Assembly: GCF_900107155.1 (NCBI RefSeq)
Contig: NZ_FNOX01000003.1
Location: 484,206-548,205, forward strand
Origin: Pseudomonas salomonii
GTDB lineage: Bacteria > Pseudomonadota > Gammaproteobacteria > Pseudomonadales > Pseudomonadaceae
Direction: 5' to 3'
DNA: 64,000 bases
Under the pieces are notes generated by a model. It saw only the letters and a list, made by a program, of their open reading frames with translations. It was not told the DNA's origin and did no database searches. The translations under genes were made by a program, and so were the position numbers. The first letter of the stretch is position 1. Each line of letters starts with the position of its first letter. Below are positions 59,334-64,000 of the stretch, piece after piece.

Positions 59334-60124
59334 TGGGCCGCCTGCGCATATACGGGCGCATTGCCCGGGTGCTGCTGGTGGTGGCGCTGGGGTTGAGCAT
59401 GGCCAGTGTGTTTGGTGTGTTCGAGCGTTTGCGCATTGCCAACTCAATGGTGCGGCGCCAGCGTTGGTCGCGGTTTTTTATGGCACGGCTGACCAACGCC
59501 CTGCCCTTTCGCGTGACGGTACACGGTGAACTGCCGACGCGGCCGATGCTGTGGGTGAGCAATCACGTGTCCTGGACCGACATTCCGCTGCTCGGCGCGA
59601 TGGCGCCGATGTCGTTTTTGTCCAAGGCCGAAGTGCGCACCTGGCCGGTGGCCGGCTGGTTGGCGGCCAAGGCCGGCAGCTTGTTTATTCGCCGTGGCTC
59701 GGGCGACAGCCAGTTGATCCGCAAGCAGATGACCCGGCACCTGGAGCAACAGCACCCGCTGCTGATGTTCCCCGAAGGCACCACCACCGACGGGCGCAGC
59801 CTGCGTACGTTCCACGGGCGCTTGCTGGCCAGTGCGATTGATGCGGATGTGTCGCTGCAACCGGTGGCGATTCGTTATTTGCGTGATGGGCAGGTGGATG
59901 CGCTGGCGCCGTTTATTGGCGATGACGATTTGCTCTCGCACCTGATGCGTCTGTTTAGTCATGACCAGGGTGATGTGGAGATTCATGTGCTCCAGCCGAT
60001 TGCCTGTGCCGGGCAGGAACGTGCGGCGCTGGCGTATCAGGCGCAGCAGGCGGTGCAGAAGGCGTTGTTTGGGCCGGTGCCGGAAACTGAGCACGTGGCG
60101 GTGCGACCGGCGTTTGCTGCCTAA
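59333..60124 (+). CDS. olsA: Lyso-ornithine lipid O-acyltransferase
   Basis: A 263-residue PlsC-family acyltransferase. The catalytic NHVSWTDIPLLG (HX4D) and the MFPEGTTTDGRSLRTF block are intact, and an N-terminal membrane span lies at about 12-30. It completes ornithine lipid, which can replace phospholipids in the membrane. It is translationally coupled to olsB. Confidence 0.9.
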   Translation: MGRLRIYGRIARVLLVVALGLSMASVFGVFERLRIANSMVRRQRWSRFFMARLTNALPFRVTVHGELPTRPMLWVSNHVSWTDIPLLGAMAPMSFLSKAEVRTWPVAGWLAAKAGSLFIRRGSGDSQLIRKQMTRHLEQQHPLLMFPEGTTTDGRSLRTFHGRLLASAIDADVSLQPVAIRYLRDGQVDALAPFIGDDDLLSHLMRLFSHDQGDVEIHVLQPIACAGQERAALAYQAQQAVQKALFGPVPETEHVAVRPAFAA

Positions 60125-60141
60125 AGCGGGCACGGTCAAAA

Positions 60142-60238
60142 AATGTGGGAGCGGGCTTGCTCGCGAATGCAGTCTGTCAGCAACAAATAGGCTGACTGAT
60201 ACACCGCATTCGCGAGCAAGCCCGCTCCCACATTTAGA
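60142..60238. repeat. REPIN
   Basis: AATGTGGGAGCGGGCTTGC and GCAAGCCCGCTCCCACATT flank a spacer with complementary CTCGCGAATGC / GCATTCGCGAG arms, between convergent olsA and acpH. Confidence 0.92.
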
Positions 60239-60818
60239 TCCCACTCATCAGTTGGGCTTGTGCGAATTTCTGCAATTCGGGGTAGAACACCCGGAAGTCT
60301 TCGCTCAACGGCTCATACAACTTCCGCAACTCCTGCATCGCATACCCCAGCTCCTGTGGCTGGGTGAGCCGCCGCGAAATCCCGCGCAGCACCTGCTCCA
60401 TCACCGCAAACTCGCGGTACGAGCCCAACCAATCATCCGCCGCCATATAGGGTGCAATCTGCGCCAGCCGCCCCGGCAACTGCGGCTCGGCCGCCAGCAC
60501 GCGGTACACCTGCGCGGTGAAGCGCTCCAGCGGCTGGTCGGCGTACAGCGCCCAATCCCGCGCCAGGCAGTGGTCGAAAAACACATCGAGGACAATCCCG
60601 GCGTAGCGCTTGCGGGTCAGGCTGAAGCGTGACAACGCCTCACCCACCAACGGGTGGCTGTCGGTAAAGCGGTCGATCGAGCGGTGCAACTGAATCGCCG
60701 ACTCGATTTGCGGGCTGAACTGGCCTTGCAGGCGGCCTTTTACAAAGTCGCCATACAGGCTGCCGAGCAATTGAGCAGGAAGTTGGCCGCCCAGGTGCAG
60801 ATGTGCGAGATAATTCAT
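60234..60818 (-). CDS. acpH: ACP phosphodiesterase
   Basis: A 194-residue HD-like phosphodiesterase that removes phosphopantetheine from acyl carrier protein. Conserved start MNYLAHLHLGGQLPAQLLGSLYGDFVKGRL, then QLHRSIDRFTDSHPLV and VLDVFFDHCLARDW provide the metal-binding His/Asp residues. It is divergent from the arsR-like gene. Confidence 0.9.
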   Translation of the reverse strand: MNYLAHLHLGGQLPAQLLGSLYGDFVKGRLQGQFSPQIESAIQLHRSIDRFTDSHPLVGEALSRFSLTRKRYAGIVLDVFFDHCLARDWALYADQPLERFTAQVYRVLAAEPQLPGRLAQIAPYMAADDWLGSYREFAVMEQVLRGISRRLTQPQELGYAMQELRKLYEPLSEDFRVFYPELQKFAQAQLMSGI

Positions 60819-60855
60819 GCCGCGCAGTCTACCACTGCCGATTACGTATCGTTAT

Positions 60856-60917
60856 AACCCGATATACCGAAATAGCCTGACCTCAGATCAAAATCATATT
60901 GGTATATCGGGATAGAC
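60856..60917. promoter_or_regulatory. Pair of inverted operator-like sites
   Basis: AACCCGATATACCGAAAT near 60856 and ATTGGTATATCGGGAT near 60902 are inverted copies of CCCGATATACC, about 30 bases apart, in the gap between acpH and the ArsR gene. They are likely ArsR-type regulator sites. Confidence 0.6.
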
Positions 60918-60972
60918 CGATTTAAAGTTCGCCTCATCGCGATATAACGCTGTACGAAACCGAGCAACCGCC

Positions 60973-61299
60973 ATGTCCATCGACCTCGACGAAATAATAA
61001 AAGCCCTGGCACACCCAGTACGACGAGACATCCTCACCTGGCTGAAAGACCCGAAGGTGCAGTTCCCCGAGCAGGTGCACAACCATGAATACGGCATTTG
61101 TGCCGGGCAGATCGACCAGCGTTGCGGCTTGTCCCAATCGACCGTATCGGCGCACCTGGCCACCTTGCAACGCGCCGGGTTGATCAGCAGCCAAAAGGCC
61201 GGGCAGTGGCACTTTTTCAAACGCAACGAGGCAACCATCCAGGCCTTCCTCGCGGCGCTCATCACCGAACTCAGCGCTGACGAAAACGCAGCGCTGTAA
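60973..61299 (+). CDS. ArsR-family transcriptional regulator
   Basis: A 108-residue winged-helix repressor (IIKALAHPVRRDILTWLKDP; CGLSQSTVSAHLATLQRAGLISSQKAGQWHFFKRNE). The metal-binding CxC box of ArsR is absent, so it may sense an organic electrophile or a redox signal. It heads an operon with an MFS pump and an NemA-type reductase. The upstream inverted sites are its probable operators. Confidence 0.9.
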   Translation: MSIDLDEIIKALAHPVRRDILTWLKDPKVQFPEQVHNHEYGICAGQIDQRCGLSQSTVSAHLATLQRAGLISSQKAGQWHFFKRNEATIQAFLAALITELSADENAAL

Positions 61300-61312
61300 C
61301 AAGGAAATACCC

Positions 61313-62479
61313 ATGCCTCTCTCGCTACTCATACTGGCCCTCAGCGCCTTTGCCATCGGCACCACCGAGTTCGTCATCATGGGCTTGCTGCCCGATGTGG
61401 CGGCGGACTTGGGCGTGTCGATCCCCGGCGCCGGCTGGCTGGTGACCGGCTACGCCCTGGGCGTGGCCATCGGCGCGCCGTTCATGGCACTGGCCACCGC
61501 CAGGCTGCCACGCAAGGCCGCGCTGGTAGCGTTGATGGGCATCTTTATTGTCGGCAACCTGCTCTGCGCCCTGGCCAGTGACTACAACGTGCTGATGTTT
61601 GCCCGTGTGGTCACCGCGCTGTGCCACGGTGCGTTCTTCGGTATCGGTTCGGTGGTGGCGGCCAACCTGGTGCCGGCCAACAAACGGGCTTCGGCCGTGG
61701 CGTTGATGTTCACCGGTTTGACCCTGGCCAACGTGCTCGGCGTGCCGCTGGGCACCGCGCTGGGCCAGGCCACCGGCTGGCGCTCCACGTTCTTTGCCGT
61801 CACGGTGATCGGCGTAATCGCGCTGATCGGCCTGATCCGCTTTCTGCCCGCCAAGCGTGACGAAGAAAAACTCGACATGCGCGCCGAACTTAAAGCCCTT
61901 AAAGGCGCCGGCATCTGGTTGTCGCTGACCATGACGGCATTGTTCTCCGCGTCGATGTTCACCCTCTATACGTACGTCGCGCCGCTGCTCGGCGATGTCA
62001 CCGGCGTGTCGCCCAAGGGCGTGACCTGGACCCTGCTGCTGATCGGCCTGGGCCTGACCGTCGGCAACATCATCGGCGGCAAGCTGGCGGATAAACGCCT
62101 GGCGGCCACCCTGATCGGCGTGTTTATCAGCATGGCAGTGGTCTCCACGGTGCTGACCTGGACGAGCGTCGCGGTGATCCCGACGGAAATCACCCTGTTC
62201 CTGTGGGCCACCGCCTCGTTTGCCGCCGTACCGGCGCTGCAGATCAACGTGGTGACCTTCGGCAAGGCCGCTCCGAACCTGGTGTCCACCTTGAATATCG
62301 GCGCCTTCAACATCGGCAACGCCCTCGGCGCCTGGGTCGGCGGCAGCGTGATTGCCCACGGTTTCGGCCTGACCAGCGTGCCTTTGGCGGCAGCGGCCCT
62401 GGCGATCCTGGCCCTGCTGGTGACCTTGATGACTTTCCGTCAGAGCGGCGATGCCGACCTGGCCCCTGCGACCAACTGA
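61313..62479 (+). CDS. MFS transporter, AraJ/YdhP-like DHA1 family
   Basis: A 388-residue 12-span exporter with the DHA1 starts ALSAFAIGTTEFVIMGLLPDVAADLGVS and the span-5 motif GLTLANVLGVPLGTALGQATGWRSTF. The start is 13 bases after the ArsR stop. The substrate is probably linked to the reductase encoded next. Confidence 0.88.
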   Translation: MPLSLLILALSAFAIGTTEFVIMGLLPDVAADLGVSIPGAGWLVTGYALGVAIGAPFMALATARLPRKAALVALMGIFIVGNLLCALASDYNVLMFARVVTALCHGAFFGIGSVVAANLVPANKRASAVALMFTGLTLANVLGVPLGTALGQATGWRSTFFAVTVIGVIALIGLIRFLPAKRDEEKLDMRAELKALKGAGIWLSLTMTALFSASMFTLYTYVAPLLGDVTGVSPKGVTWTLLLIGLGLTVGNIIGGKLADKRLAATLIGVFISMAVVSTVLTWTSVAVIPTEITLFLWATASFAAVPALQINVVTFGKAAPNLVSTLNIGAFNIGNALGAWVGGSVIAHGFGLTSVPLAAAALAILALLVTLMTFRQSGDADLAPATN

Positions 62480-62510
62480 TCAATCCACTTAAAGAGAAGG
62501 GTGTTTTCCC

Positions 62511-63566
62511 ATGACGACTATTTTCGATCCGATCACACTGGGCGACCTGCAATTGTCCAACCGCATCATCATGGCGCCGCTGACCCGCTGCCGCGCCGAT
62601 GAAGGCCGCGTACCCAATGCGCTGATGGCCGAGTACTACGTGCAACGCGCTTCCGCCGGGCTGATCCTCAGCGAAGCCACCTCCGTGACGCCGCTGGGCG
62701 TTGGCTACCCGGACACTCCCGGCATCTGGTCCAACGACCAGGTACGCGGCTGGGCCAATGTCACCAAGGCCATCCACGGCGCGGGCGGCAAGATCTTCCT
62801 GCAGCTGTGGCACGTGGGCCGTATCTCCCATGAGTCGTACCTGAACGGCGAAACCCCGGTGGCGCCGAGTGCCATCCAGCCTAAAGGCCACGTCAGCCTG
62901 GTTCGCCCGCTGGCCGACTACCCGACGCCGCGCGCCCTGGAAAGCGCTGAAATCGCCGACATCGTTGACGCTTACCGCGTCGGTGCCGAGAACGCCAAGG
63001 CGGCAGGCTTTGACGGCGTGGAGATCCACGGCGCCAACGGCTACCTGCTCGACCAGTTCCTGCAAAGCAGCACCAACCAGCGCACCGATAACTACGGCGG
63101 CTCCCTGGAAAACCGCGCTCGCCTGCTGCTGGAAGTGACCGACGCGGCCATCGAAGTCTGGGGCGCCGGCCGTGTGGGTGTGCACCTGGCCCCCCGCGCC
63201 GACTCCCATGACATGGGCGACGATAACCTGGCGGAAACCTTCACCTACGTCGCCAGCGAGCTGGGCAAGCGTGGCATCGCGTTTATCTGCTCCCGTGAAA
63301 AAGAAGCCGGCGACAGCCTCGGCCCACAGCTGAAAAAAGCCTTCGGCGGCGCGTACATCGCCAACGAACGCTTCACCAAAGACAGCGCCAACGCCTGGCT
63401 GGCGGCCGGCAAGGCCGATGCGGTGGCCTTCGGCGTGCCGTTCATTGCCAACCCGGACCTGCCGGCGCGTTTGAAGGCCGATGCGCCGTTGAACGAACCG
63501 CACCCGGAAACCTTCTACGCTAAAGGCCCGGTGGGTTACATCGACTACCCGACGCTGGCGTTGTAA
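62511..63566 (+). CDS. nemA: N-ethylmaleimide reductase / Old Yellow Enzyme
   Basis: A 351-residue FMN TIM-barrel alkene reductase. Visible are FDPITLGDLQLSNRIIMAPLTRCRA, QLWHVGRISH, the active-site HGANGYLLDQFLQSSTNQRTDNYGGS and the FMN phosphate region GGAYIANERFTKDSANAWLAAGKADAVAFG. It reduces activated C=C bonds and nitro or electrophilic compounds with NADPH. In the operon with an ArsR regulator and a pump it suggests a detoxification unit. Confidence 0.92.
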   Translation: MTTIFDPITLGDLQLSNRIIMAPLTRCRADEGRVPNALMAEYYVQRASAGLILSEATSVTPLGVGYPDTPGIWSNDQVRGWANVTKAIHGAGGKIFLQLWHVGRISHESYLNGETPVAPSAIQPKGHVSLVRPLADYPTPRALESAEIADIVDAYRVGAENAKAAGFDGVEIHGANGYLLDQFLQSSTNQRTDNYGGSLENRARLLLEVTDAAIEVWGAGRVGVHLAPRADSHDMGDDNLAETFTYVASELGKRGIAFICSREKEAGDSLGPQLKKAFGGAYIANERFTKDSANAWLAAGKADAVAFGVPFIANPDLPARLKADAPLNEPHPETFYAKGPVGYIDYPTLAL

Positions 63567-63579
63567 TCGCCTGAAACGC

Positions 63580-63614
63580 AAAAAGCCCCGGCTGGCAACA
63601 ACCGGGGCTTTTTT
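63580..63614 (+). terminator. Rho-independent terminator after nemA
   Basis: AAAAGCCCCGG / CCGGGGCTTTT stem with a T run, 14 bases after the nemA stop. Confidence 0.92.
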
Positions 63615-63896
63615 ACACCTGCCTGAAAAACGCCGCAGATCTACTGTGGGAGGACCCGCCACCTCTTCGATGTAGCGCTGTCGCGCATCAAACTGGTTCA
63701 TCGTAAGGTTGAAGAACGCGGGCGGGGCAAAGGCCGTAACCAGCACTGGTGTGTCAGCACCCGAGTGGGAGAGTGGCCTGCACGGTATCGGCGTGGAGTC
63801 ATTGTCGGCACAGCAAGCTGTGACCACGTATAAGAGAGTGAATCCGCTCGCCACCGTGTACCCCGCCCGCGTCATTCAATCCTGCGAGGAATTGTC
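63615..63896. other. Probable left part of an IS110-type element
   Basis: About 280 bases between the nemA terminator and the transposase start with no protein-like frame. IS110 elements carry a long upstream non-coding region that can be transcribed, so part of this stretch probably belongs to the IS; its exact end cannot be seen because the element lacks inverted repeats and the other end is outside the window. Confidence 0.45.
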
Positions 63897-64000
63897 ATGA
63901 CGCGCAAGAACCAAAAACGTTTTGAGGTCATCCACCCTGACTGCGCTGCCGTTGATGTTGGAGGCGGTGAACATTTGGCCGCCGTTGATCCGACCAAATG
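63897..64000 (+). mobile_element. Start of an IS110-family transposase (cut by window end)
   Basis: ATG 63897 follows GCGAGGA. The first 34 residues include the IS110/IS1111-type DEDD start: IHPDCAAVDVGGGEHLAAV, in which the D of AVDVG is the first catalytic acid. The frame is open to the window end, so completeness is unknown. Confidence 0.75.

Noticed and set aside
1..64000. CRISPR array or metabolite riboswitch
   Set aside because: No regularly spaced direct repeats and no known riboswitch core were seen. Repeats present are REP/REPIN and palindrome types.

Overview
The window looks like a chromosome segment of a fluorescent Pseudomonas (P. fluorescens group). The core genes have high GC3. 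Pseudomonas-type REP palindromes (core GTGGGAGCGGGCTTGC) recur between genes, and the content is typical of the group: FecI/FecR/TonB receptor, OlsBA, ClsB, BglX, FosA, HicAB, and DUF3077-family proteins with a structured leader. No species can be assigned from sequence alone.

Layout. (1) 1-5.85 kb is the AT-richer end of a genomic island. It holds the C-terminal part of a gene that may be a relaxase, small proteins, a membrane protein, and a large TPR / GreAB-C-like / PIN protein coupled to a 62-residue membrane protein. The island ends at a 3' fragment of a tRNA-Gly gene (5829-5851) followed by a terminator, which is a classic attachment site. (2) 6-45.4 kb is mostly ordinary accessory/core chromosome: a DUF6124 gene with a structured leader, a RelE/HigA-like module, two coupled MFS pumps with a divergent LysR, HicAB, Ogt, an iron-permease-like protein, LysE, FosA, and a CoA-transferase/lyase/MFS catabolic operon. 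It continues with an iron-type alcohol dehydrogenase, a DUF4917 protein with SIR2-like motifs, an aldolase/DapA-family pair with an XRE-cupin regulator, an ECF sigma/anti-sigma/TonB receptor set, EamA, a methyltransferase, LemA/TPM genes, BglX, ClsB/YceI, and an M20 hydrolase/MFS/amidase/IclR cluster. (3) 45.4-49.7 kb is a bacteriocin locus: a colicin-type pore former with three immunity genes on the opposite strand, then a DUF3077 gene with its leader. (4) 49.7-57.2 kb is flanked by direct repeats and contains P2-like phage debris (a nonsense-mutated ogr and a portal fragment). Between the debris lie an ApeA-like HEPN protein, a possible ADP-ribosyltransferase-like protein, a second DUF3077 cassette, a glycine-rich toxin with an immunity-like partner, and a thioredoxin lacking its second active-site cysteine. 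(5) 57.2-64 kb returns to ordinary chromosome: a serine hydrolase, ornithine-lipid genes olsBA under a probable Pho box, AcpH, and an ArsR/MFS/NemA operon. An IS110-type transposase begins at the right edge.

How it fits together. Conflict functions cluster in the island, at the bacteriocin locus and in the phage remnant. The most interesting points are the three-copy structured RNA leader shared by the DUF3077/DUF6124 genes (two strong copies and one diverged), the ApeA + ART-like pair, the TPR-GreAB-C-PIN system whose two proteins share a short motif, the SIR2-like reading of DUF4917, and the three-fold bacteriocin immunity. Functions are read from motifs remembered for the families. No database search was possible.
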